Source of the DNA: JBBIQS01 sp037442205
GTDB taxonomy: Bacteria; Myxococcota; Myxococcia; Myxococcales; UBA5297
Direction of reading: 5' to 3'
DNA length: 64,000 nt
Assembly (NCBI GenBank): GCA_037442205.1
Contig: JBBIQS010000043.1
Location: 1 to 64,000 of the forward strand
The notes below the pieces were generated by a model, which saw only the letters and a list, made by a program, of their open reading frames with translations, did no database searches and had not been told where the DNA came from. Made by a program: the position numbers and the translations under genes. How positions within the stretch are numbered: the stretch's first letter is position 1; each line of letters begins with the position of its first letter. Positions 1 through 8,908 of the stretch are shown here, one piece after another.

Positions 1-917
1 AGCTTGAGGACCTCGACTCCCAGCTCGCGCGAGAGGACCGCGTCCAGCCCCTTGAGCTTGGCGGTGCCGCCCGAGATGTAGATGCGGGTCACCTTCTTCT
101 TGAAGCGGGCGAAGTGGGCGCGGATGGTCGAGCGGACCTCGCGCAGGGTCGGGGCCAGGCCGCGCAGCAGCGCGGCGGCGGCGCGCTCGACCTCGGCCGG
201 AGTGCCCGGGGCCAGGGTGACGTCGCCCTCGTTCTCCTTCCAGGTCTCGGCGTCGACCGGGGTGACCTTGAACTCGCCGGCGATGGCCCGGGTCAGGTCC
301 TTGCCTCCGCCGGCGAAGGTGCGGGCGTACTCCAGGCCCTGTGGACCGCCGATGGCCATCGAGGTGCGCTCGTGGCCCAGGTCGAGGATGGCCTCGACGC
401 CGTCCTGCGGCGCAGGGCCGGGATTGCCGGTGAGCGAGGTGGCGAGCAGGGCGTGGTAGGCGAGCGAGCTGGTGGTGACCACGCGGGGATCGATGCCCGC
501 CTCGGCCAGGGTGGCCAGCAGCGCTGTCACCTCCGGCTTGCGGGCGCTGCTGACCAGCACCTCGCTCTTGCCGTCGCGCATCGCCAGCACCTGGTAGTCG
601 AAGACCACCTCGGTCAGGTCGTAGGGAAGCTGCCCCTCGACCTCGAAGCCGATGGTGGCCTCGATGCGCTTGGCGTCGGCGAAGGGGAGGGTGAGCAGCA
701 GCGAGGTGGCGGTCGAGCCGGGCAGGGCCACCACCACCTGATCGGCGGCGAGCTTGCCTTGCTGCTTGAGGGTCGCCAGGGCGCCGGCGAGGCCCTGCGG
801 GCCCTCGTCGAGCTTGTGCTCCGCGAAGGAGCTCACCTGGTAGCCGCGGAAGCTCGACTCCAGGATGAGCGCCTTGAGGGAGCGCGCGCCGATGTCCAAA
901 CCGAGGATGCGTGCCAT
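1..917 (-). CDS. gspL: GspL, PilM-like actin-fold T2SS protein (C-terminus cut by window edge)
   Basis: Inner-membrane assembly ATPase-platform protein expected at this place in a T2SS operon. About 305 residues are visible from ATG at 915-917. The reading shows the actin/PilM phosphate-1 motif near the N-terminus (LGLDIGARSLKAL), a second phosphate motif (ILDLGHERTSMAI) and an adenosine-type motif (YISGGTAKLKGLD), so the cytoplasmic part is a PilM-type actin fold with intact nucleotide motifs. It follows gspK by 38 bp on the same strand. The transmembrane and periplasmic part of a GspL would lie beyond base 1. It could also be annotated as PilM, but the operon position favours GspL. Confidence 0.8.
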   Translation of the reverse strand, partial: MARILGLDIGARSLKALILESSFRGYQVSSFAEHKLDEGPQGLAGALATLKQQGKLAADQVVVALPGSTATSLLLTLPFADAKRIEATIGFEVEGQLPYDLTEVVFDYQVLAMRDGKSEVLVSSARKPEVTALLATLAEAGIDPRVVTTSSLAYHALLATSLTGNPGPAPQDGVEAILDLGHERTSMAIGGPQGLEYARTFAGGGKDLTRAIAGEFKVTPVDAETWKENEGDVTLAPGTPAEVERAAAALLRGLAPTLREVRSTIRAHFARFKKKVTRIYISGGTAKLKGLDAVLSRELGVEVLK

Positions 918-955
918 GGATCTCTCACTTCATTCCCCTGAATGCCGCTCAGGGG

Positions 956-2368
956 TTACTCGATGCGGTAGTAGAGCAACTTGCCGAGGCCCTCGTTGTA
1001 GCGGACCACCGCGGTGACGGTCTTCTCGACCTTGCCCGCCTGGCCGACGGCCTTGATGGTGAAGGTTTCGCTCTTGTCGGTGATGAAGTTGTTGTTCGCG
1101 GCGTTGGTCTTGATCTCCGGGCGCACCTGGATGCCGTTGCGCTCGATGATGCCGGCGTAGTTCGAGGCGCTCATGCCGATGAAGGGCATCATCATCTTGG
1201 AGAGGTTGATCTCCTGGAGGATCGACTGGATGACCGCCGGGTTGCGCAGCTTGGGATCGTTGGGGTTTGCGGCCACCGACATGATGTCGACGATCTGCTG
1301 CAGCGGGTCGTTGGTGTTGATGTTCAGCTTGCGGTTGAAGTCCGGGTAGACGGTGAGCCGGTCGCGGAAGGCGGCCATGAACAGGTCGCTGACGCCGTCG
1401 ACCTGGTAGAGCTCGTCGAGACTGTCGAAGAGGGCGTTCTTGGATCGGTACTTGTGCGGGTAGCGTGACGAGTAGTTGTGGTTCTCGTCGCCGAAGCCGT
1501 CAGGGAAGGGGTCGCCGGTGCCGGTGATGTTCAGGCTGGCCTGGCTGTCGCGCTCGTCGATCCAGTCGTGGAGGGCGATGAGCACCTCCTGCGGGGTCAT
1601 CTTGACGTTGTTGGCGTCGGGCTTCTCGTAGAGGAACTCGAAGCGCGGGTCGGCGAACATCGTCAGGGCCTGGAGCATCGGGCCGCTGCCGGTGAGCGCT
1701 CCCAGGTTGAGGCGGTTGACGTTGATCTTCTGCTCCTCGTCGGAGATCTCGGCGTGGAAGCAGCCAGAGAAGTCGCCGAAGCTCTCGAGCTTGCCCTTCG
1801 AGAAGGCGCCCTTGCCCGAGGAGAGGTCCTCCTCGCCAAAGGCCGGGGCCTCGGGAATCGCGGCCATCTCGGAAGAGGGTTCGGCGGCGCCGAGCAGCAT
1901 GCCGAACAGGCTGCAGTCCACCGGGACGATGTCCCAGAGGCGGATGTTGAGGCCGCCGCCAGCGCCTCCGGCCGAGCCCATCACGCCGCCGGAGCCCATG
2001 GTGCCGCCGATCGTGCTGGGCGCTCCGCCGCCGCCGAGGATTCCCTGGAGGCCGTTGAGCAGCGGGCCGAGCATGGCCGACTGGCCGTCGAGCTGGCGCT
2101 GGAAGCGCAGCAGCAGCCGGGAGACGTTGACCGCCGAGCGGGCCAGATACTCGGCGCGCAGCTCGTCGCGGGCGTTGGTGGCCAGCTGCAGATCGACGTC
2201 GGCGTTGAAGGAGAAGTCCACCGCCACCGCAGTCAGGATGGCGATGGAGCTGACCACCATGATCAAGGCGATGCCGCGGTGATCGCGCGCGCGCCTGCGG
2301 GCGCGGGCCTTGCCGCCGCGGCGAGTGTCCTTGCTCTGTCGACGCCAGAGGGCGGAAAGCGCGCTCAT
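956..2368 (-). CDS. gspK: GspK minor pseudopilin, T2SS tip subunit
   Basis: 470 residues, longer than usual GspK (about 320). A long basic leader ends in RG followed by a hydrophobic helix (IALIMVVSSIAILTAVAVDF) and lacks the Glu at mature position 5, as is normal for GspK. The body has the GspK pattern (RAEYLARSAVN, EEQKINVNRLN, KLNINTNDPL). Residues about 103-140 are a Gly/Ala-rich insert. The start overlaps the gspJ stop by 4 bp, suggesting translational coupling. GspK caps the pseudopilus with GspI and GspJ in known T2SS. Confidence 0.93.
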   Translation of the reverse strand: MSALSALWRRQSKDTRRGGKARARRRARDHRGIALIMVVSSIAILTAVAVDFSFNADVDLQLATNARDELRAEYLARSAVNVSRLLLRFQRQLDGQSAMLGPLLNGLQGILGGGGAPSTIGGTMGSGGVMGSAGGAGGGLNIRLWDIVPVDCSLFGMLLGAAEPSSEMAAIPEAPAFGEEDLSSGKGAFSKGKLESFGDFSGCFHAEISDEEQKINVNRLNLGALTGSGPMLQALTMFADPRFEFLYEKPDANNVKMTPQEVLIALHDWIDERDSQASLNITGTGDPFPDGFGDENHNYSSRYPHKYRSKNALFDSLDELYQVDGVSDLFMAAFRDRLTVYPDFNRKLNINTNDPLQQIVDIMSVAANPNDPKLRNPAVIQSILQEINLSKMMMPFIGMSASNYAGIIERNGIQVRPEIKTNAANNNFITDKSETFTIKAVGQAGKVEKTVTAVVRYNEGLGKLLYYRIE

Positions 2369-3027
2369 ATCCGCTCCAGGACCGTGACCATGTTGACGCG
2401 GGCCTCGGTGACGTACTTCTGCTCTTTGCCCAATTCGTTCTTGGCGGTGATCTCGATGCGCACCCGATCCGGGAGCTGGTTGGGGTGCTCGTTGCGCCGG
2501 GTGTCCCAGTCGCGGGACCAGTCCTTCTTCTTGTTGTCCCAGTACTTGAATTCGAGCTTCTTCACGTTGCCGATCAGGGTCTCGTAGCGCTCGCAGCGGT
2601 CGGGCTGGTCGTCGATGACCGGCTTCTCGCAGCGCATCACGCTGGTGATGCCCTTCTCGTCCGGGTCGCGGTCGAGCTTGTAGAACACGACCGCCTGATC
2701 GGACTCTTTCGCATCGCGCAGCAGCCGTTGGTGGCCGAAGTAGGTGAAGGAGAGCTTCTCGGCCTCGCCGGTGAAGAAGGTCGGGCGGTTGGTGTTGTCG
2801 CGGAAGCGCGCCGGGTCGTAGCGGTCCGAGATGAAGGCCATCGAGATCTCGCGGGCCATCCGGTCCAGGCCGACGCGCAGCTCGCGGTAGAGGCCGGCTT
2901 CGCTCTCGATGGTCTCCTTGACCCGGAAGGTCCCGGACATGCTGCTCCAGACCAGGCCGCCGATCAGAGCAGTGACCGCCAGGGCGATGAGGACTTCGGC
3001 CAGGGTGAAGCCGCGGGCGGGTTTCAT
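2365..3027 (-). CDS. gspJ: GspJ minor pseudopilin
   Basis: 220 residues. The prepilin-peptidase site is close to the start (MKPARG then FTLAEVLIALAV) with Glu at mature position 5, so the leader is only six residues. The remainder fits GspJ in length and in its beta-rich C-terminal half. ATG at 3025-3027. It overlaps gspI upstream by 4 bp and gspK downstream by 4 bp, so three tip pseudopilins are translationally coupled. Expected role: part of the GspI-J-K complex at the tip of the periplasmic pseudopilus. Confidence 0.93.
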   Translation of the reverse strand: MKPARGFTLAEVLIALAVTALIGGLVWSSMSGTFRVKETIESEAGLYRELRVGLDRMAREISMAFISDRYDPARFRDNTNRPTFFTGEAEKLSFTYFGHQRLLRDAKESDQAVVFYKLDRDPDEKGITSVMRCEKPVIDDQPDRCERYETLIGNVKKLEFKYWDNKKKDWSRDWDTRRNEHPNQLPDRVRIEITAKNELGKEQKYVTEARVNMVTVLERI

Positions 3028-3881
3028 CGCGGACCTACCTGCAGGAGGCCGTTGCCGAGTCCCGGCATTCTCGGGAGTTGGTTGAGCCTGTCCGGCCGCA
3101 TCAGGCTATTCGCCTTCAGCGTCCCGTCCGGATTGGTGGCGTTCTGCAGCGCCTGCGCGGCGGCATCGGACTGGGCCTGATCGGTTCCCGCCCCCAGGCT
3201 GACGAAGTGGGAGACGACGGTGAACTTCTCCAGCTGCTTGCCGTTCTTCCAGCTGACCGTCAGCCGCACCTCGCGGACCGTCTTGCCCAGGTCGTCGAGC
3301 ATCTTCTGGAACTGGGCGGACATCGCGCCGCCGAGCAGGCCGCCGGCTCCACCAGCCATGGCAGCGGCACCCGCCGCGCCTGCGGCCCCTGCGCCCATCG
3401 TGCCCGGAGCGCCGCCGCCCAGGACGCCGCTCACCTGGCTGAGGAGGCCGCTCATCGGATCCGCGGAGCCTTTGCCGTCCTTGGACTTGCCCGGGCCCTC
3501 GAGGCCCATGCCGGTCATCGCCAGCAGGTTGGCGACGTTCACGTTCTCGGTCTTGGGGCGGATGATCTGGGCTTCCCAGTGGTAGTCGGGGAATCCGTCC
3601 TCGTCGAAGGCGCCGTCCTCGGCGTTGTCGTCAGAGGGGAGCCCCTCGGCCTGCAGCTTGGACTCGATGGCTGCCATCTTCCCGCGCGCCAAGAGCGTCC
3701 CGATGGTCAGGCGCTTGGCGTACAGGTGCATGTTCATCGCCCCGGAGTTGATGCCGGCGATGGCCACCAGCGCGACCGAGAGGATGGCCAGGGAAATCAT
3801 CACCTCGAGCAAGGTGAATCCCCGGGCGCGCGAGCGATGGGCTCGCATCGTCTCAGTCGATCTGGCAGCAGCCACGGTCAA
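3024..3881 (-). CDS. gspI: GspI minor pseudopilin with Gly/Ala-rich insert
   Basis: 285 residues from a TTG start at 3881 that has a GAGG ribosome site eight bases upstream; an ATG at 3848 would shorten the leader by 11 residues and cannot be excluded. Both give a basic leader ending RARG before FTLLEVMISLAILSV, with Glu5. The usual GspI is about 120-130 residues, so this one is more than twice as long; residues about 145-187 are almost only Gly, Ala, Met and Leu. The C-terminal part (VREVRLTVSWKNGK) matches the GspI core strand. Confidence 0.9.
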   Translation of the reverse strand: MTVAAARSTETMRAHRSRARGFTLLEVMISLAILSVALVAIAGINSGAMNMHLYAKRLTIGTLLARGKMAAIESKLQAEGLPSDDNAEDGAFDEDGFPDYHWEAQIIRPKTENVNVANLLAMTGMGLEGPGKSKDGKGSADPMSGLLSQVSGVLGGGAPGTMGAGAAGAAGAAAMAGGAGGLLGGAMSAQFQKMLDDLGKTVREVRLTVSWKNGKQLEKFTVVSHFVSLGAGTDQAQSDAAAQALQNATNPDGTLKANSLMRPDRLNQLPRMPGLGNGLLQVGPR

Positions 3882-3897
3882 ATCGATTACCTCGTCT

Positions 3898-4626
3898 CTA
3901 GTCCCGGGGGACGTCGAGCTCCTTGTCGTGGACCTTCACGCGGCCGGTGAGCGGGAAGACCTGCACCGTGTAGACGTCGGCGCGGTCGCTGGAGATGTAG
4001 AGCTGGGCCCGCTCGGTGTAGCCCTGGGGGAAGAAGTAGAGAAAGGCGGTGCCCTTCGTGTACTTCTCGCGCTGATGGGCGGTCCAGACGGCGAGGTTGG
4101 CGCCGTCGGGGAGGTTGCGCTTGGGGACCGCCTCGTTGCCGAACTCCGAGAACTCGGCCTTGTCTTCGATCTTCTTCTTCATCGCCTCCATTTCGTCGCG
4201 GGAGTCGAGCGAGCGGGAGGAGGAGACGACCTTGTTCTCCTTCTTGAACTTCTTCTTGTCCTCGACGCGAGCGCCATTGCGGGACTGCTCCTTCTCGCGC
4301 TCGACGGTGAAGCGGCCCTCGGTGCACTCCGGCCAGTACTGCCGGTCGTCCAGATTGAAGACCAGCCGGCACACTTTCCCGGTGATGGCCGAGTGGCCGT
4401 ACATGTAGCGGATGGCCCCGGCGATCTTTCCCGACTCCTCGCGGGCCTTGATGCCCACCATGGCCTCGATGCTCGGGGCGGCGGCGTAGGCGAGCAGTGA
4501 GACGATTGCCAAGGCCAGCATGATCTCAATGAGCGTCATGCCGAGCTCGGACGCACGCCCGCCCGACGCTCGGAGAGAGCGGGGAAGGGCGCGTCCGGGC
4601 GCGAGGGCATGGCGATCATTGGTCAT
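3898..4626 (-). CDS. gspH: GspH minor pseudopilin
   Basis: 242 residues. A 29-residue leader ends in ELG and is followed by MTLIEIMLALAIVSLLAYAA, a normal prepilin helix with Glu5. Between residues about 110 and 160 there is a very charged Lys/Glu/Arg segment (KKKFKKENKVV, MKKKIEDKAEF) that is unusual for a pseudopilin. The C-terminal part reads like the GspH/FimT beta domain (VFPLTGRVKV near the end). The gene sits 16 bp before gspI and 42 bp after the GspG-like gene. Charge content suggests an exposed extension; its role is unknown. Confidence 0.87.
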   Translation of the reverse strand: MTNDRHALAPGRALPRSLRASGGRASELGMTLIEIMLALAIVSLLAYAAAPSIEAMVGIKAREESGKIAGAIRYMYGHSAITGKVCRLVFNLDDRQYWPECTEGRFTVEREKEQSRNGARVEDKKKFKKENKVVSSSRSLDSRDEMEAMKKKIEDKAEFSEFGNEAVPKRNLPDGANLAVWTAHQREKYTKGTAFLYFFPQGYTERAQLYISSDRADVYTVQVFPLTGRVKVHDKELDVPRD

Positions 4627-4668
4627 CGAGTCCTGGGAGCGGCGGCTTTCAACCGGCCGAGCGTCAAT

Positions 4669-5040
4669 TCACTGCAGCGTTTGTCCAACGGCTACGAGGT
4701 CAGCTTCGGCCTCTTTTCCACCGGGCCCACCATCGGCTCCGAAGCTCACGATTGCGTAGGCTTTGCCGTCGCTGATGAACGTGAATTCATTGCCCCAGGC
4801 GTCCTTCGGCGTCCTGTCCAATATTCGCGCTTGTACCAAGACTGCCAGCCCGTCCTGGGTCATCGGATAACGGCCTTTCTTCATCGCGAAGAGCTTCAGG
4901 CCTGTTTCGACGGTCCTCATGTTGTTGAGCGTTGCATCAACCTTGCTGCTGTCGCAGTTCACCTGGATCCCGCAGAAGCTGCACCAGCCAACCAGCGACA
5001 ACCCGAGCAGCATTGCCGCGAATGGCAGGTGCTTGCGCAC
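4669..5040 (-). CDS. GspG-like globular domain on a Sec-type leader, no prepilin motif
   Basis: 123 residues from a GTG at 5038-5040, eight bp after the gspG stop. The C-terminal 90 residues are clearly paralogous to the neighbouring GspG (shared DATxNNxRTVETGLKL, KDAWGNEFT and GADGxPGG), including the Gly/Asp loop that binds calcium in GspG. The N-terminus, however, is a short basic signal-like stretch (MRKHLPFAAMLLGLSLVGW) without the prepilin G-x4-E motif. It contains three Cys (CSFCG, NCDS) just after the hydrophobic segment. I infer a periplasmic or membrane-anchored pseudopilin-like accessory protein; its function is not known. Confidence 0.8.
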   Translation of the reverse strand: MRKHLPFAAMLLGLSLVGWCSFCGIQVNCDSSKVDATLNNMRTVETGLKLFAMKKGRYPMTQDGLAVLVQARILDRTPKDAWGNEFTFISDGKAYAIVSFGADGGPGGKEAEADLVAVGQTLQ

Positions 5041-5048
5041 GCCGGATC

Positions 5049-5498
5049 TCAGTTCTTCTTGTCCTGCTGGTCCATGGTGTCGCTGGTGATGTCGGCGTTG
5101 TCCTCATCGCCGCCGGGAGCGCCATCGGCGCCGTAGCTGATGATCTTGTACTTGCCGCCCTCGTTCAGATAGGTGAACTCGTTGCCCCAGGCGTCCTTGG
5201 GGTTCTTGTCCAGCATCTTCTCAGTGGCCAGCAGGTTCAGGCCGCCCGAGGTGTCGGGGTACTTGCCGTGGCGGGCGTAGTAGAGCTTGAGCCCGGTCTC
5301 GACAGTCCGGATGTTGTTCTTGGTGGCGTCGATCTTGGCCTTGTTCATCATCGGGATGACGGCCACCGCCACTGCGCCCATCACCACGCCGATGATGGTG
5401 ATGACCACCATGATCTCCAGCAGCGTCATGCCGCGCTGGGACTTCCTGGAATTGCGCGGGTCGCGCATCAGGCGGTGAAAACGGGCCATCGCACTCAT
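5049..5498 (-). CDS. gspG: GspG major pseudopilin
   Basis: 149 residues, typical length. The basic leader ends QRG and is followed by MTLLEIMVVITIIGVVMGA with Glu5, then the GspG globular domain (KIDATKNNIRTVETGLKLYY, NPKDAWGNEFTY) and the C-terminal calcium loop (SYGADGAPGGDEDNADI). This is the main building block of the T2SS pseudopilus. ATG at 5496-5498 overlaps the stop of the 68-aa gene upstream by 4 bp. Confidence 0.97.
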   Translation of the reverse strand: MSAMARFHRLMRDPRNSRKSQRGMTLLEIMVVITIIGVVMGAVAVAVIPMMNKAKIDATKNNIRTVETGLKLYYARHGKYPDTSGGLNLLATEKMLDKNPKDAWGNEFTYLNEGGKYKIISYGADGAPGGDEDNADITSDTMDQQDKKN

Positions 5499-5701
5499 GG
5501 ATTGCTCCTTGCGGACAGCTCGTCCGCGTTGTTCGTCGTCAAAGCCAGGTTGGCGCCGGAGTATTCCGGCGTGGCCGCGCTCAGCGGCCGGTCCAGCAGA
5601 AAGCCCAGGGTCAACAGCGTCAGCGCCAAGCAGATCAGCGCCGCCGTCGCGCCGCCGCGCAGCAGCCGCTCCACCGGCGTGTCGAGCTCGATGTCGGTCA
5701 T
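5495..5701 (-). CDS. Small single-span membrane protein coupled between gspF and gspG
   Basis: 68 residues. One predicted membrane helix at about residues 20-38 (AALICLALTLLTLGFLL) lies between an acidic N-terminus (MTDIELDTPVERLLRGG) and a short polar C-terminus of about 30 residues. It overlaps gspF upstream and gspG downstream by 4 bp each, so it is translationally coupled on both sides and unlikely to be a chance reading frame. I do not recognise the family. The position suggests an inner-membrane partner of GspF or of the pseudopilin, with topology N-in by the positive-inside rule. Confidence 0.7.
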   Translation of the reverse strand: MTDIELDTPVERLLRGGATAALICLALTLLTLGFLLDRPLSAATPEYSGANLALTTNNADELSARSNP

Positions 5702-6936
5702 CCGCCCACCATCGTGTTCAGCTGCAGCAGCGGCATCAGAATCGCGAAGACGATGAAGGCCACCGAGCCGCCCATCGCCACGATCATCACCGGCTCGAGC
5801 AGGCTGGTCATCGCGATGATGCGCACGTCCACCTGCGCCTCATAGGCGTTGGCCACGTTCACCAACATGTCTTCGAGCTGCCCCGAGCGCTCGCCGATGG
5901 CCACCATGTGGTAGACGAGCGGCGGGAACTGCCCCGAGCGCTTGAGCGGCGCGGCGATCGATTCGCCTTCGCGGATGGAGTCGCGCGCCTTCTCGATCAC
6001 GTCGGAGAGAATGACGTTGTCGACGATGTTTTTGACGATGTCCATTGCCGCCAGCAGTGGCACGCCGCTCTTGAGCAGCGTCGACAGAGTGCGCGAGAAG
6101 CGGCTGATGGCGATCATCCGCACCAGCGCTCCGAAGATCGGCGCCCCGAGCACGAACTTGTCCCACTTCACGCGGCCGGCAGGGGACGCCTTCCACTTGC
6201 CGAAGGCCCAGATGCCCGCCACCGTCGCCGCCAGCAGCACGTACCAGTAGTCGCGGGTGAAGTTGCTCAACCCGATGAGCACCCGCGTCACCAGCGGCAG
6301 CGTCAGCCGGTTGTCTTCGAAGATCTTGGTGACCTTGGGGACCACCACCGTGAAGAGGATGACCAGGATCACCAGGCCGATGACCACCATGATGGCCGGG
6401 TAAGCCAGCGTCCCCACCACCTTCGACTTGAGCCGTGCCTGGCTCTCGGTGAAGTCGGCCAAGCGCACCAGCACCACGTCCAGCGCGCCCGAGTGCTCGC
6501 CGGCGCGGATCATGTTGACGTACAGGGTGCCGAAGGCCTTGGGATGCTGCGCCAGCGCGTCGGCCAGCGAGCTTCCCTCATTCACCTTCTGCTTCACCTG
6601 GCTGACCACCAGCTTCAGCCGCTCGTGATCCACCTGCTCCTGCAGCGCCCCCAGCGCCTCGACCAGCGCCACTCCGGCACCGATCAGCACCGCCAGCTGC
6701 CGGGTCATGATCGCCACGTCGGTGGTGGTGATGCGCGCCGAGAACAGCTTCTTGACGTCGACGTCCCCGGGCTTGGCGCTGCTGCCGCCGGCGGCTTCCT
6801 TCTGCCCGACCACCTCGGTCAGGTAGATGCCTTCCTTGCGCAGCAGGCCCCGCAGCGTCTTGGCGCTGTCGGCGTCGCGCAGCCCGTGCGTCGGCTTGCC
6901 GGCCTCGGTGAGGCCCTTGTACTCGAAGACTGGCAT
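5698..6936 (-). CDS. gspF: GspF inner-membrane platform protein
   Basis: 412 residues, usual for GspF/PilC. Starts MPVFEYKGLTEAGK, the conserved N-terminus of the family, and has two T2SSF four-helix cytoplasmic domains (about 75-195 and 275-395) separated by membrane spans. Membrane segments are visible near residues 175-195, 230-246 and 380-402. GspF couples the GspE motor to pseudopilus assembly. The gene is 101 bp downstream of gspE and overlaps the small membrane-protein gene by 4 bp. Confidence 0.96.
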   Translation of the reverse strand: MPVFEYKGLTEAGKPTHGLRDADSAKTLRGLLRKEGIYLTEVVGQKEAAGGSSAKPGDVDVKKLFSARITTTDVAIMTRQLAVLIGAGVALVEALGALQEQVDHERLKLVVSQVKQKVNEGSSLADALAQHPKAFGTLYVNMIRAGEHSGALDVVLVRLADFTESQARLKSKVVGTLAYPAIMVVIGLVILVILFTVVVPKVTKIFEDNRLTLPLVTRVLIGLSNFTRDYWYVLLAATVAGIWAFGKWKASPAGRVKWDKFVLGAPIFGALVRMIAISRFSRTLSTLLKSGVPLLAAMDIVKNIVDNVILSDVIEKARDSIREGESIAAPLKRSGQFPPLVYHMVAIGERSGQLEDMLVNVANAYEAQVDVRIIAMTSLLEPVMIVAMGGSVAFIVFAILMPLLQLNTMVGG

Positions 6937-7037
6937 TTTCCCTGGGAGCGCCGGCTAAAGGACGGCGACTCCTCCATCTCCTGGATGCCTCAAAGAATCC
7001 GGTCCGGATCCCCTCGGTGACTGGCGAGCGGGAATCG

Positions 7038-8855
<1,818 letters not shown>

Positions 8856-8908
8856 CGTCTGTCCCCAACACAGGTCGAAAGCGGGCGAATCCGAAGCGGG
8901 CGCCCGGC

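Noticed and set aside
114..941. Open frame on the plus strand opposite gspL
   Set aside because: Gly/Leu/Val-rich antisense translation with no domain; the opposite strand carries a clear PilM-type protein.
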